Shown here: positions 1-10,505 of the stretch, piece after piece | Layout: each line of letters starts with the position of its first letter | How positions within the stretch are numbered: the stretch's first letter is position 1 | Source: Planobispora longispora | GTDB taxonomy: Bacteria; Actinomycetota; Actinomycetes; Streptosporangiales; Streptosporangiaceae | Assembly: GCF_016863135.1 (NCBI RefSeq) | Contig: NZ_BOOH01000060.1 | Span: forward strand, 1 to 64,000 | Direction of reading: 5' to 3' | Length of the DNA: 64,000 bases | Notes under the pieces: generated by a model | Seen by the model: the letters and a program-made list of their open reading frames with translations, nothing else | The model's database searches: none | What the model was told of the DNA's origin: nothing | Made by a program: the position numbers and the translations under genes

Positions 1-120
1 AGGAGCCGGTTAGCAGCCCCCGAGCCGCGACGCGCAGCGTCGCCGTGAACACAGATATAGACCGTGGACCGTGCCCGGCTGTAGTTTTGACACGACCGAA
101 CCCCCGGTCGACCGCTCGCC

Positions 121-149
121 TTGACCTTTGCGCCTCAGCAGCGTAAGTT
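121..149 (+). promoter_or_regulatory. Candidate vegetative promoter for the FHA/FtsR operon
   Basis: A -35 hexamer TTGACC (121-126) is followed after exactly 17 bases by TAAGTT (144-149), a good TANNNT -10. Transcription would start near 155, giving a leader of about 97 nt before the FHA gene at 252. Upstream bases 1-120 show no gene I can support; a reading frame ends at 11-13 and could be the tail of an upstream gene, but the piece is too short to judge. Confidence 0.5.
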
Positions 150-251
150 GCGGCATTCGCAGTTTGAACACACACTTGAGAAGCGAAGAAGCGAGGCGCG
201 CATCCCCGAGCACCGTTGCCGCGTCTTCGCGGTAGGAGGCCGAGCCGATCG

Positions 252-764
252 ATGCCGAGCGTCTACTGCACGCAGTGCGGTCATGCGAACCCCGAGGACG
301 CCCGTTTCTGTTCTCGATGCGGCTCGCCGCTGACGAGAGCTGAGGTCCCTGGAGACAGCACGTCGACGATCTCCCTCTCCGGGATCGAGGCCTACGAGGC
401 GGAGACCGGGGAGGCGCTTCTCGCCGAGCGGCAGGCCGTCGAGCAGTTGCCCCCGGGCACGGCGCTGCTGGTGGCCATGCGCGGCCCCAACGCCGGCAGC
501 CGGTTCCTCCTGGACAGCGATCTCACCACGGTGGGCCGCCATCCGGAGAGCGACATCTTCCTCGACGACATCACCGTCTCGCGTCGCCACGTGGAGTTCT
601 ACCGCCGTGGCGGAGGGGTCTTCACCGTCCGCGACGTCGGCAGCCTCAACGGCACCTACGTCAACCGCGAGCGGATCGAGGAGGCTCCGCTCTACGGCGG
701 GGACGAGGTGCAGATCGGCAAGTTCCGCCTGGTGTTCCTCACCCGCGGCACCGCTGGAGGATGA
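252..764 (+). CDS. garA: Zinc-ribbon and FHA domain protein (GarA-like)
   Basis: A 170-residue cytoplasmic signalling protein. The N-terminus holds a zinc ribbon with CxxC pairs at C6/C9 and C20/C23. A Ser/Thr-rich linker (STSTIS) resembles the phosphorylated segment of GarA. The C-terminal half is an FHA domain with GRHPES, SRRH and LNGTY motifs, which bind phosphothreonine. GarA of mycobacteria controls 2-oxoglutarate metabolism after phosphorylation by Ser/Thr kinases; that role is inferred here. The start is the ATG 12 nt after AGGAGG (234-239). It overlaps the next gene by ATGA, so the two are translationally coupled. The zinc ribbon is an addition compared with mycobacterial GarA. Confidence 0.85.
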   Translation: MPSVYCTQCGHANPEDARFCSRCGSPLTRAEVPGDSTSTISLSGIEAYEAETGEALLAERQAVEQLPPGTALLVAMRGPNAGSRFLLDSDLTTVGRHPESDIFLDDITVSRRHVEFYRRGGGVFTVRDVGSLNGTYVNRERIEEAPLYGGDEVQIGKFRLVFLTRGTAGG

Positions 765-1441
765 TGAGCCCCCAGGCCGCTCGTGCGCACATGAGCATCG
801 GGGAGGTCCTCACCCTCCTGCAGGGCGAGTTCCCCGATGTCAGCATCTCCAAGATCCGTTTCCTGGAGGGCGAGGGGCTGATCGAGCCGGAGCGCAGTCC
901 TTCCGGCTACCGGAAGTTCACCTACGCCGACGTCGAGCGGCTGCGTTACATCCTCAGCGAGCAGCGTGACCGTTACCTGCCGCTGCGGGTGATCAAAGAC
1001 CGGCTGGAGGCGGCCGACCGCGAGGAGCGGCCGGTCGCCCGGCCGCGTGCCGTCCCCGGGGATCCGTCCCCGGAGGTGCGGCTCAGCCGGGAGGAGCTCC
1101 TGGCGGCCGCCGAGATCGACGAGGAGACCCTGGCCGAGCTCGAGGACTACGGCCTGCTGTCCGCGGTGGCCCGCCACTACGACGCCGAGGCGCTGGCCGT
1201 GGCCCGCAGCGTCGGCGCTCTGGCGGCCTTCGGGCTGCGCGCCCGCCATCTGCGGGCGGTCAAGGCCGCGGCCGAGCGGGAGGCCGGACTGGTCGAGCAC
1301 GCCGTGGCCCCCCTGCTGCGCCGTCGCGCCCCGGGGGCCATCGACCGGGCCGATGAGACGGCCAGGGAGATAGCGGGTCTCCTGCTGGACCTGCACGCGT
1401 CCCTGCTCCGCTCCGGAGTGCGCGGGATTCTGGGCAGGTGA
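761..1441 (+). CDS. ftsR: MerR-family regulator FtsR
   Basis: A 226-residue MerR-type DNA-binding protein. The helix-turn-helix lies at about residues 11-75 (SIGEVLTLL, SISKIRFLEGEGLIEPERS, SGYRKFTYADVERLRYI), followed by a linker and a helical C-terminal domain. In corynebacteria and streptomycetes the gene next to garA is ftsR, an activator of ftsZ. Its ATG lies inside the stop of the FHA gene, with a GGAGG site just ahead. The identity rests on both sequence and the conserved order FHA - MerR - DUF151 - MerR. No metal-binding cysteines are seen, which fits FtsR rather than a metal sensor. Confidence 0.85.
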   Translation: MMSPQAARAHMSIGEVLTLLQGEFPDVSISKIRFLEGEGLIEPERSPSGYRKFTYADVERLRYILSEQRDRYLPLRVIKDRLEAADREERPVARPRAVPGDPSPEVRLSREELLAAAEIDEETLAELEDYGLLSAVARHYDAEALAVARSVGALAAFGLRARHLRAVKAAAEREAGLVEHAVAPLLRRRAPGAIDRADETAREIAGLLLDLHASLLRSGVRGILGR

Positions 1442-1524
1442 GCGGACCTGGCCGGGCACCGGCCGCCTCCCGGGTGTTACGTTGAAGGAACCGGTCGGAA
1501 CCCAGCGAAAAGACGGAGCAGCCC

Positions 1525-2004
1525 GTGTTGCAGATGGAGGTCGTGGGCGTTCGGGTCGAGATGCCCTCCAACCAGCCGATCGTCCTGCTCAAAGAGACGC
1601 AAGGGGAGCGCTATCTGCCCATCTGGATCGGCATGACCGAGGCGACCGCGATTGCCATGGCCCAGGCTGAGGAACCGCCTCCCCGGCCGCTCACCCACGA
1701 CCTGTTCCGGGACGTGCTCGACGCCCTCGGCGTGGGATTGCGGACAGTGAACATCGTCGCCCTCCGGGAGGGCATCTTCTTCGCGGACCTGGTCTTCTCC
1801 AACGGAGTCGAGGTGAGCGCGCGCCCCTCCGACTCGATCGCCTTGGCACTGCGCACCGGCGCGCGTATCTTCGCGAGTGAGGACGTGGTCCGCGAGGCCG
1901 GAGTGATCATCCCGGACGACCAGGAGGGCCAGGAAGACGAGGTGGAGAAGTTCAGGGAGTTCCTTGACCAGATCTCACCGGAGGACTTCGGCCGCGCGGG
2001 GTAG
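1525..2004 (+). CDS. Bifunctional nuclease family protein (DUF151)
   Basis: A 159-residue DUF151 protein, the usual length of the family. Conserved segments are QPIVLLKE and YLPIWIGMTEATAIAMA at the N-terminus, LTHDLF in the middle and SARPSDSIALALR toward the C-terminus, which are hallmarks of the family. Plant homologues show RNase and DNase activity; the bacterial role is unknown. The start is GTG at 1525 behind GGAGCA. A TACGTT hexamer at 1478-1483 could be a -10 element, so the gene may have its own promoter although it sits 83 bp after ftsR. Confidence 0.85.
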   Translation: MLQMEVVGVRVEMPSNQPIVLLKETQGERYLPIWIGMTEATAIAMAQAEEPPPRPLTHDLFRDVLDALGVGLRTVNIVALREGIFFADLVFSNGVEVSARPSDSIALALRTGARIFASEDVVREAGVIIPDDQEGQEDEVEKFREFLDQISPEDFGRAG

Positions 2005-2148
2005 GAATTTCGGTGCATTTACGCTTCACGACGCGCCGAGTGGGGTCGTTGACTGAGGTGGGTCCCAGTCTTACGGTGCGAGTGAACCTATGGCCGTGTG
2101 CAAACCCCCAGATCAGGCCGTGGGATGAGAGAAAGCCGGAGGTCCGCA

Positions 2149-2769
2149 GTGGCGGTCAGCAGCGGCGAAGGAAAGGCGGCCGGCCAGGATGATCCGGTGC
2201 GGCGCCAGTCGGCGCGCCAGCGTGCCGGAGAAGAGGGTCTGCTGTTCGAGGGACAGGCGGTGAACCTGCCCGCCGACGTCGGCTATCGGGGCCCCACGGC
2301 CTGTGCCGCTGCCGGGATCACCTACCGGCAACTGGACTACTGGGCGCGCACGGGCCTGGTGGAGCCCACTGTCAGGGCCGCGCACGGCTCGGGCTCCCAG
2401 AGACTGTACGGCTTCCGCGACATCCTGGTGCTGAAAGTCGTCAAACGCCTGCTCGACACCGGCGTCTCGCTGCAGCAGATCCGCATCGCCGTCCATCACC
2501 TGCGCTCCCGCGGGGTCGCCGACCTCGCCCAGATCACCCTGATGAGCGATGGCGTGAGCGTCTACGAGTGCACTTCGCCCGACGAGGTCATCGATCTCCT
2601 CCAGGGCGGCCAGGGTGTGTTCGGCATCGCGCTGGGCCGAGTGTGGCAGGAGGTGGAGGGCTCCCTGGCGGAGCTCCCCAGTGAGCGTGCGGAGACCGGC
2701 GACGACCCTTTAGCCGGGCACCACGCCGATGAGCTGGCCCGCCGCCGCAGGGCGCGCCGCACGGGGTAA
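2149..2769 (+). CDS. MerR-family transcriptional regulator (second of the cluster)
   Basis: A 206-residue regulator with a MerR helix-turn-helix in its first half (GITYRQLDYWARTGLVEPTV, then RLYGFRDILVLKVVKRLLDTG) and a C-terminal part predicted to form helices. It is the second MerR protein of this conserved actinobacterial block. I chose GTG 2149 because GGAGG stands at 2138-2142 with 6-nt spacing; in-frame ATG 2125 and GTG 2098 have no ribosome site. Its position directly before the riboswitch-controlled gcvP suggests the block is co-inherited, not that it regulates gcvP. Ligand and targets are unknown. Confidence 0.8.
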   Translation: MAVSSGEGKAAGQDDPVRRQSARQRAGEEGLLFEGQAVNLPADVGYRGPTACAAAGITYRQLDYWARTGLVEPTVRAAHGSGSQRLYGFRDILVLKVVKRLLDTGVSLQQIRIAVHHLRSRGVADLAQITLMSDGVSVYECTSPDEVIDLLQGGQGVFGIALGRVWQEVEGSLAELPSERAETGDDPLAGHHADELARRRRARRTG

Positions 2770-2792
2770 AGTAAATCTCGCTGACGACCCTG

Positions 2793-2977
2793 TGCGGGAG
2801 AGACCCCGGCCCGACCGGGGCGCCGAAGGAGCAACCTCCCCGGAATCTCTCAGGCACCCTGTACCGCACGGACGAGGCGACTCTGGAAAGCAGGTGCGCC
2901 CGCCAGGCGTGTCTCACCGACGGTGAAAGCCTCCCCGTGAGGGGCAGGTGAAGCTCTCAGGTCGTGATGACAGAGGG
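2793..2977 (+). promoter_or_regulatory. Tandem glycine riboswitch (gcvT element) of gcvP
   Basis: Two consecutive glycine aptamers are readable. Aptamer 1 (about 2793-2890) has GCGGGAGAG, CGCCGAAGGAGCAA, ATCTCTCAGGCA and GACTCTGGAAAG, close to the family consensus. Aptamer 2 (about 2891-2977) has GTGTCTCACCGACGGTGAAAG and AGCTCTCAGG. The linker between them is short, as usual for cooperative tandem switches. It lies 24 bp after the MerR stop and about 57 bp before gcvP. The family normally turns on glycine-cleavage genes when glycine is abundant; no obvious intrinsic terminator follows, so control may be at translation. Confidence 0.92.
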
Positions 2978-3033
2978 GGAGACGGCATACGCCCGCGCCC
3001 AGCGCCGGTCTCCACCGCCTCGGGAGGCTCTCC

Positions 3034-5889
<2,856 letters not shown>

Positions 5890-5901
5890 TCCCCCTCCGG
5901 G

Positions 5902-5925
5902 GCGCGGGCCGGGAACGGCCCGCGC
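5902..5925 (+). terminator. Hairpin after gcvP
   Basis: GCGCGGGCC and GGCCCGCGC form a 9-bp stem with a 6-nt loop 12 bp after the gcvP stop. There is no T-tract, as is common in high-GC actinobacteria. Confidence 0.5.
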
Positions 5926-6006
5926 ATCCGAAGGCGAATGTGGGGGGACGAACACCGCCCCGAGTCGTTAGGCTCGGGGCGATTCCTTACCCGGGGAGGA
6001 CCCTGC

Positions 6007-6789
6007 ATGCCTGAGGTGGACACGCGTCCCCTGGAGACCGCGCGCCGGCTCGCCGAGGGCGGCGACCTGGACGGCGCCGCGAAGATCCTGGCGGAACTGG
6101 CGGCCGACACCGAGGGGCCCGATCGCGCGCAGGCCGCGGTGGGCCTGGCGGCCGTGCTCCAGGAGCGAGGAGACGTGCCCGGAGCGCGGGCGGCGGCCCG
6201 GACCGCGCTGGCCACCGGGCATCCCGAGTTCGCCGCCCAGGCGGCGTGCCTGCTGGCCCGCAGCTTCGAGGCGGAGGACCGGCCCGACCAGGCCCGGGCG
6301 GCCTGGCAGGCCGCGCTCGGCCTGGGGAACCCCGGCTACGTGCCGGTGGCGCATCTGGCGCTCGCCCGCCTGGCGGCGGGGGAGGAGGAGGCGCGTGAGG
6401 CCCTGCGGGCCGCCCTGGCCACCGGAGACCCGGAGATCGCCCCCCAGGCGGCCCTGTGGCTGGCCGAGCTCCTGCTGGCGGACGGGGAGGCCGGGCAGGC
6501 GGCGCAGACGGTCCTGGAGGCCCTGGAGATCCCGGAGGCGGCCGACGGGCCCCGCCTGCGGGTCCTGCTGGGCATCGCGCACCTGGAGCTGGCGTGCGCG
6601 GAGTTCACCGCGGCGGTGGAGGAGGGCGGCGACGCCGAGACCAGTGCGCTGGCCATCGAGCTCCTGGCCCGCACGCTCCCGCTGCGCGGCCGCGACGAGG
6701 ACGCCGAGCGGGTGTGGCGCTACGGGCTCGACCACGCCGACGAGCAGCTCGCCGCGGAGGTGCGCCTGCGCCTGGACCGCGACATCTGA
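6007..6789 (+). CDS. TPR-like helical repeat protein
   Basis: A 260-residue acidic, alanine-rich soluble protein made of repeating helical pairs of about 34 residues, with recurrent ALATG(H/D)PE(F/I)A(A/P)QAA and ALGLGNPGYVPVAHLALARLAAG-type units. This is typical of tetratricopeptide or Sel1-like scaffolds that mediate protein contacts. The ATG at 6007 follows GGGGAGGA (5994-6001) with good spacing; an in-frame ATG at 5938 lacks a ribosome site. A TAGGCT hexamer near 5969 could be a -10. Partner proteins are unknown. The last codons are part of a tandem repeat that continues past the stop. Confidence 0.65.
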   Translation: MPEVDTRPLETARRLAEGGDLDGAAKILAELAADTEGPDRAQAAVGLAAVLQERGDVPGARAAARTALATGHPEFAAQAACLLARSFEAEDRPDQARAAWQAALGLGNPGYVPVAHLALARLAAGEEEAREALRAALATGDPEIAPQAALWLAELLLADGEAGQAAQTVLEALEIPEAADGPRLRVLLGIAHLELACAEFTAAVEEGGDAETSALAIELLARTLPLRGRDEDAERVWRYGLDHADEQLAAEVRLRLDRDI

Positions 6790-6833
6790 GACCGCGACAT
6801 CCGAGACGGAAGCACCGAGACCGAAACGCCGGA
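6775..6833 (+). repeat. 15-bp tandem repeat spanning the TPR gene stop
   Basis: The unit GACCGCGACATCTGA (6775-6789) contains the stop codon. It is repeated directly at 6790-6804 with one change that turns the stop TGA into CGA. Two more decayed units of 14-15 bp follow to about 6833. Confidence 0.85.
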
Positions 6834-6919
6834 GATCGAGGGGTCTGACCGGACCCGTGACCGGAGCAGGTCTCACCGGGGCGATCGGACCCCGACGGTG
6901 ACCGGTGCCGGGCGGGCCG

Positions 6920-7315
6920 TCAGTCGCGGTAGTCGCGGTGGCGCAGGTTGCCGAGCGCGTGGGCGATGTTGACCACCACGATGCCGCCCCAGGCGATCAG
7001 GAGCCCCGCGAGGCCGCCCTCGCTCGCGGCGATGCCGGTCAGCGGCACGCCGATGCCCAGCGAGCCCAGCGCGATCGGGATCGAGGGGTTGCCGCGCTGC
7101 TTCTGCTTCTTGTGCGGCTGAGGGGGATAGGAGTAGTCGGGGTAGTGCGGGGCCGCCCCGGCGGCCTGGACCTCGGCCCGCACGCGGGCGGCGATGGTCG
7201 CGTCGAGGCGCTCGGCGAACGATTCCACGAGCGCGGATTCATACTCCGGGCCCAGGTCGCGGCGGGCCTCGATGGTGGCGCGCATGTCCTGGCGGATGTC
7301 GTTGTAGTCCTGCAC
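6920..7315 (-). CDS. Conserved small membrane protein, function unknown
   Basis: A 131-residue protein. The N-terminal half is soluble and helical (IRQDMRATIEARRDLGPEYE, then FAERLDATIAARVRAEV), followed by a Pro/Tyr-rich linker and a basic KKQKQR patch. Two hydrophobic segments lie near the C-terminus (PIALGSLGIGVPLTGIAAS and LAGLLIAWGGIVVVNIAHAL). I chose GTG 7315 (reading QDYNDIR after the start) because the conserved helical domain begins there; GTG 7378 would add 21 residues. It is probably an inner-membrane protein with its N-terminus in the cytoplasm. It ends in RHRDYRD, encoded by a 9-bp tandem repeat. Confidence 0.65.
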   Translation of the reverse strand: MQDYNDIRQDMRATIEARRDLGPEYESALVESFAERLDATIAARVRAEVQAAGAAPHYPDYSYPPQPHKKQKQRGNPSIPIALGSLGIGVPLTGIAASEGGLAGLLIAWGGIVVVNIAHALGNLRHRDYRD

Positions 7316-7404
7316 ATCCCCAGTCTGCACCCGGCCGCGCGATCCGGTATCGGCCAACAGGAGGATATCGGCCTCCACCCGGCTCCACCCGGTACGGTCG
7401 CCCC

Positions 7405-8010
7405 ATGGAGTTCATGACGCCGCACGGCCCGGCTCTGGTGGAGGTCGACCGGGTGCCGGACCCCCGGTTCCTGCTGGTCCTCACGCACGGTTCGGCCGGG
7501 GGAGTGGACGCGCCGGACCTGCTGGCCGTACGGGACGCCGTGCTGAGGACGGGCGGCGTGGTCGCCAGGGTGACGCAGCCGTTCCGCCTGCGGGGGGCCC
7601 GGGCGCCCGGCTCGGCGGTCAAGCAGGACGAGGCGTGGGTGGCGGTGGTGGAGGAGCTCCGCCGCGATCATCCCGGACTGCCGCTCGCGCAGGGCGGGCG
7701 GAGCAACGGGGCCAGGGTCGCCTGCCGTACGGCTCGCGCGGTGGGGGCCGAGGCGGTCGTCGCGCTGGCCTTCCCGCTGCACCCGCCGAGGAAGCCGGAG
7801 CAGTCGCGGGCGCCGGAGCTACGCGCGGCGGGGACGGAGGTCCTGGTGGTCAACGGGGATCGCGACCCCTTCGGCGTGCCGGAGGCGGCCGACGCCGCGC
7901 GCCTGGTGGTGCTGGCGGGCGAGGGGCACGATCTGAACAAAGACCCCGCCCGGGTGGGCGAGGTCGTCGCGGACTGGCTGGGGGAGAGGATGCGACCGGG
8001 TCCGGCGTGA
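7405..8010 (+). CDS. Alpha/beta hydrolase, TEX30/KANL3-like
   Basis: A 201-residue alpha/beta hydrolase of the small TEX30/KANL3 or dienelactone-hydrolase-like type. Visible features are the oxyanion-side strand LLVLTHGSAGG, the nucleophile elbow GGRSNGA with serine in G-x-S-x-G, a probable acid in NGDRDPFG and the histidine in GEGHDLNKD. All three triad positions are present, so it should be an active serine hydrolase; the substrate is unknown. It is divergent from the preceding membrane-protein gene with about 90 bp between. Confidence 0.75.
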   Translation: MEFMTPHGPALVEVDRVPDPRFLLVLTHGSAGGVDAPDLLAVRDAVLRTGGVVARVTQPFRLRGARAPGSAVKQDEAWVAVVEELRRDHPGLPLAQGGRSNGARVACRTARAVGAEAVVALAFPLHPPRKPEQSRAPELRAAGTEVLVVNGDRDPFGVPEAADAARLVVLAGEGHDLNKDPARVGEVVADWLGERMRPGPA

Positions 8011-8051
8011 CGCCGCGGCGCTGCCGGCCGCGGCACCGCCGACCCCGATGC

Positions 8052-8243
8052 TCAGACTGCCCCGACCAGGGGCCGGTGCGGTTCGATGACGCCGCCGTCG
8101 GGCAGGAGCTCGCCGGTGTCCTCGAACAACACCACACCGTTGCAGAGCAGGCTCCAACCCTGCTCGGGGTGAGAAGCCAAGGTTCTGGCGGCCTCACGGT
8201 CCCGTGCCTCGGCGGGCGGACAGGACGGCTCGTGCGGGCACAT
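8052..8243 (-). CDS. DUF5999 family small protein
   Basis: A 63-residue protein that I recognise as DUF5999, widespread in actinobacteria. Typical features are a Cys/His-rich start (MCPHEPSCPP), a central REAARTLASHPEQGWSLLCN and the motif LFEDTGELLPDG near the C-terminus. The ATG at 8243 has GGAGG at 7-nt spacing, which decides the start. The CPH...C pattern could bind metal. Function unknown. Confidence 0.85.
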   Translation of the reverse strand: MCPHEPSCPPAEARDREAARTLASHPEQGWSLLCNGVVLFEDTGELLPDGGVIEPHRPLVGAV

Positions 8244-8512
8244 CGGCGTGCCTCCGGATCTCTCGTATCGGCTCGCCGGGGCCGACATCGGGCATCCGGT
8301 GGGCACCGTCACCGATGGGACCCCGTTCCCACGCATGACGGGGGACGAGCATCTGAATTGACATATGGTCGCGCGTGTCTCGAACGGGGTGAGGCACACA
8401 CGATGGACAGATCAAGTGTGCGACGGGTCACGCCCGGACGACATAGTCAGTTAGGACCGTTTCAGAACCACTGGAGGGGTGGTCCCTCGAGACTCGTTCG
8501 GGGGAGTGACCT

Positions 8513-8590
8513 ATGACACAGACTGTCTCTACCCCCAGGGTGCCTTATTGCGACATAACAGGCCAAGTGCGACACGCCGCAACTCGGTAA
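8513..8590 (+). CDS. Possible 25-residue small protein
   Basis: ATG at 8513 follows GGGGAG (8501-8506) with ideal 6-nt spacing and opens 25 codons ending in TAA. The peptide starts MTQTVSTPRVPYCD and ends GQVRHAATR. It is soluble, with one cysteine. I do not recognise it. Support is the ribosome site only; it could be a leader peptide or chance. Confidence 0.3.
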   Translation: MTQTVSTPRVPYCDITGQVRHAATR

Positions 8591-8729
8591 ATGATCGGTT
8601 ACGAGTTTCTTATGGCCTGCCGCCGGGTCTGGGGCGGGGTGGGCGTCCGCCCCGTGCGGAGAGGCCCGGGCCGCGGCGGGGCGGCGTCGGCGGAGCACGG
8701 GGAATGGCAAAGGCGATGTCACAATGCAT

Positions 8730-8751
8730 TACCAAGCGATTACCCTTGGTA
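8730..8751. promoter_or_regulatory. Inverted repeat, possible operator
   Basis: TACCAAG (8730-8736) and CTTGGTA (8745-8751) are perfect 7-bp arms with an 8-bp spacer, 69 bp before the first possible start of the coiled-coil/collagen-like operon. The geometry suits a dimeric regulator. No adjacent regulator gene is an obvious owner; the TetR gene at 9921-10505 is the nearest. Confidence 0.35.
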
Positions 8752-8819
8752 GTACGTTAGTCCGATCCGTCGCCGCGCCGGGTGGATCCCATTCGCCTCC
8801 CATACCCCTGAGGAGCAAG

Positions 8820-8912
8820 ATGACGCTGCAGCAGCCACGTACGGCGCGAGCAGGCCGCGCGGACCACTTCTCCAGTACGGGCACACCACCACCCGGCACG
8901 CCCGGGAGGTGA
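8820..8912 (+). CDS. Possible 30-residue leader ORF
   Basis: ATG at 8820 after AGGAGC opens 30 codons ending TGA at 8910-8912, directly before the coiled-coil gene at 8915. The stop lies within that gene's ribosome site, so the small ORF could couple translation. The peptide is Arg/Pro/Gly-rich with no recognised domain. Confidence 0.3.
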   Translation: MTLQQPRTARAGRADHFSSTGTPPPGTPGR

Positions 8913-8914
8913 CC

Positions 8915-9244
8915 ATGCAGTATGAGCCCGCCCCCTCCGCCGGTGAGCTCGCCAGGCGTCTCAACGACCTGCAGCACACCGCTCAGCGGCTCATGTCCCA
9001 GGAGCTGTTCCTGGCCGAGCAGCGCGCGAGCGAACGCCGCTTCACCAGCATCGAGCGCGATCTGGAAGAGCTGCAGCGCCGGTTGGAGGAAGAATTCAGA
9101 ACACTCACCAGCCGGATCGAGGCACGGGAACGCGACAGGGGTGCCAACTGGCGGCAGAGCGTCTACGCCGGGGTCATCCCCGCCGGTCTGTTACTGGTGT
9201 CGCTGCTGGTGCAGATCTGGCTCTCACTGGACGGAACCTCCTGA
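8915..9244 (+). CDS. Coiled-coil protein with C-terminal membrane anchor
   Basis: A 109-residue protein. Residues about 8-80 are a charged heptad-rich helix ([16 protein letters not shown], then [16 protein letters not shown]), and residues about 85-105 form one membrane span ([21 protein letters not shown]). With a charged N-terminus and a C-terminal span, a tail-anchored cytoplasmic coiled coil is likely. The ATG follows GGAGGTGA, a perfect anti-16S match. Its TGA overlaps the ATG of the collagen-like gene by one base, so the two should be made together and may interact. The coiled coil plus tail span recalls XhlA-type small proteins, but I cannot confirm homology. Confidence 0.65.
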   Translation: MQYEPAPSAGELARRLNDLQHTAQRLMSQELFLAEQRASERRFTSIERDLEELQRRLEEEFRTLTSRIEARERDRGANWRQSVYAGVIPAGLLLVSLLVQIWLSLDGTS

Positions 9245-9783
9245 TGCGCCTGACCGGATTGAGCGTCACCAGACGCGACGCGCTGCTCGTCCTGACCATC
9301 GGGGTGCTCGCCGCGCTCGCCGTGTGGGTGTCGGTGGCCATCCGCGACCTCGGAGATCGGCTGCAGAGCGCGCAGAACGACCGTGACGTGCTCGTCCAGC
9401 AGGTCCGCAAGCTGGGCGGGATACCCCAGGTCGGGCCCCAGGGTGAGCAGGGGCGCGCCGGTCCGTCCGGGCCGCAGGGCCCCGCGGGTCTCCAGGGACC
9501 GGCCGGCCCACCCGGCGAGGCGGGCCGGCCCGGCCCGCGCGGAAAGTCCGGGTCCCCAGGTCCCGCCGGGCCGCCGGGATCGCCGGGTCCGCAGGGGTCT
9601 CCCGGGCCGCAGGGTCCCGAAGGACCGCAGGGGCCGAGGGGTGAGGAGGGCCCGCGCGGGGAGCAGGGCCCACAGGGCGAGCCCGGCCCCGCGCCGAGCC
9701 GGGTGTTCTGCCAGCCGATGCCCGACGGGGCTCCCTGGCCGTGCAGCACCTCCGCCCCGGAGGCCGCCGAGCCCCCGCAGTGA
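9244..9783 (+). CDS. Membrane-anchored collagen-like protein
   Basis: A 179-residue protein with four parts. Residues 12-34 are a single membrane span. Residues about 35-57 are a short helix ([19 protein letters not shown]) suited to a trimeric coiled coil. Residues 64-150 are 29 uninterrupted Gly-X-Y triplets, rich in GPQ, GPA, GSP and GEQ. Residues 151-179 form a tail with two cysteines (C156, C167). Uninterrupted Gly-X-Y repeats form collagen triple helices in bacterial surface proteins and phage fibres. The likely topology is N-inside with an external collagen rod capped by a disulfide. It is coupled to the preceding coiled-coil gene. Confidence 0.8.
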   Translation: MRLTGLSVTRRDALLVLTIGVLAALAVWVSVAIRDLGDRLQSAQNDRDVLVQQVRKLGGIPQVGPQGEQGRAGPSGPQGPAGLQGPAGPPGEAGRPGPRGKSGSPGPAGPPGSPGPQGSPGPQGPEGPQGPRGEEGPRGEQGPQGEPGPAPSRVFCQPMPDGAPWPCSTSAPEAAEPPQ

Positions 9784-9886
9784 CCGCCCGCCGCCCCGCG
9801 CAGCCGGGAGCCGGGCCGGTCGTCCCGCGGGTCCGAACGGACCGGGGTCGTCGGCGGTCGCCTTCCCGCCGCGGGAAGCAGGGGCC

Positions 9887-9934
9887 GGTCAATCCCGGAG
9901 ACGGTCAACCCCGGAGACGGTCAGCTCTCGAGAC
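9887..9934. repeat. 16-bp tandem repeat at the TetR gene stop
   Basis: Three head-to-tail 16-bp units start at 9887, 9903 and 9919, each beginning GGTCA and ending GAGAC. The third unit contains the last codons and stop of the minus-strand TetR gene; the other two lie just beyond its stop. Units 1 and 2 differ at one base, unit 3 at about four. Confidence 0.85.
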
Positions 9935-10505
9935 CGGTCAGCAGGGCGTTCAGGCCGCGCTCGAAATCGGCGTCCGCCGCGGCGCTGCCGCCGCCCTGTG
10001 ACGGGGGCCGCCACGGCTCGTCGCCGTCGCCGGACGGTTCGGCCCAGCCCGACTGCTGCACTTCCACCGCGACGGCGCCCAGCACGTAGGCCCGCAGCGC
10101 CCGCACGGCCTCCGGCGCGTTCTCCAGCCCGGCCTCGGCGAGCTGTTCGGCCTGCTCCCTGATGGCCATCGCGGCCCGCCCCTTGGGCTGCTTGGTGAGC
10201 GCCAGCGCCAGCACCCCGGGATGCTCCCGCAGCGCCTCCCGGCTCGCCCGGCACCATGCCCGCGCGGTCTCCTGCCAGGTGTCGGCGGGCTCGGCGTGGA
10301 CGGTGGTGACGTGCTCGGCCAGGGCGTCCATGAGGGCGTCCTTGCCGCGGGGCAGATGGTGGTAGATGGCCATGGCCTCCACCTGGAGCGCGTCGCCCAG
10401 CCGCCGCATCGTCAGCCGCCGCAACCCCTGGCTGTCGGCGATGTGCAGGGCGGACTCGATGATGCGTTCCCGGGAGAGCGGGATCGGAGGTCGCTTGGCG
10501 GGCAT
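9921..10505 (-). CDS. TetR-family transcriptional regulator
   Basis: A 194-residue repressor. The helix-turn-helix occupies residues about 10-58 (SRERIIESALHIADSQGLRRLTMRRLGDALQVEAMAIYHHL in segments), with the YHHLPRGKDALMDAL recognition and scaffold region typical of TetR proteins that carry a TetR_C-type ligand domain. The C-terminal domain is helical, with a poorly conserved Gly/Asp/Pro-rich loop near residues 150-175. Targets are unknown; candidates are the operator-like repeats at 8730-8751 and 41658-41671, without direct evidence. Confidence 0.85.
   Translation of the reverse strand: MPAKRPPIPLSRERIIESALHIADSQGLRRLTMRRLGDALQVEAMAIYHHLPRGKDALMDALAEHVTTVHAEPADTWQETARAWCRASREALREHPGVLALALTKQPKGRAAMAIREQAEQLAEAGLENAPEAVRALRAYVLGAVAVEVQQSGWAEPSGDGDEPWRPPSQGGGSAAADADFERGLNALLTGLES

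Larger units (their letters stand above)
8244..8819. other. 576-bp region with little coding content
   Basis: This stretch between the DUF5999 gene and the coiled-coil/collagen-like operon holds no long credible gene. It contains a TTGACA (8358-8363) without a matching -10, one small ORF with a strong ribosome site (8513-8590, listed separately), a 53-codon ORF from 8591 without a ribosome site, and an inverted repeat at 8730-8751. Base composition between about 8500 and 8620 is less GC-rich than its surroundings, as expected of regulatory DNA. Confidence 0.5.

Noticed and set aside
8358..8390. TTGACA at 8358 as a promoter
   Set aside because: No acceptable -10 is found 16-19 bp downstream on the plus strand.
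8591..8752. 53-codon ORF directly after the small ORF
   Set aside because: No ribosome site, and the middle is extreme GC low-complexity.
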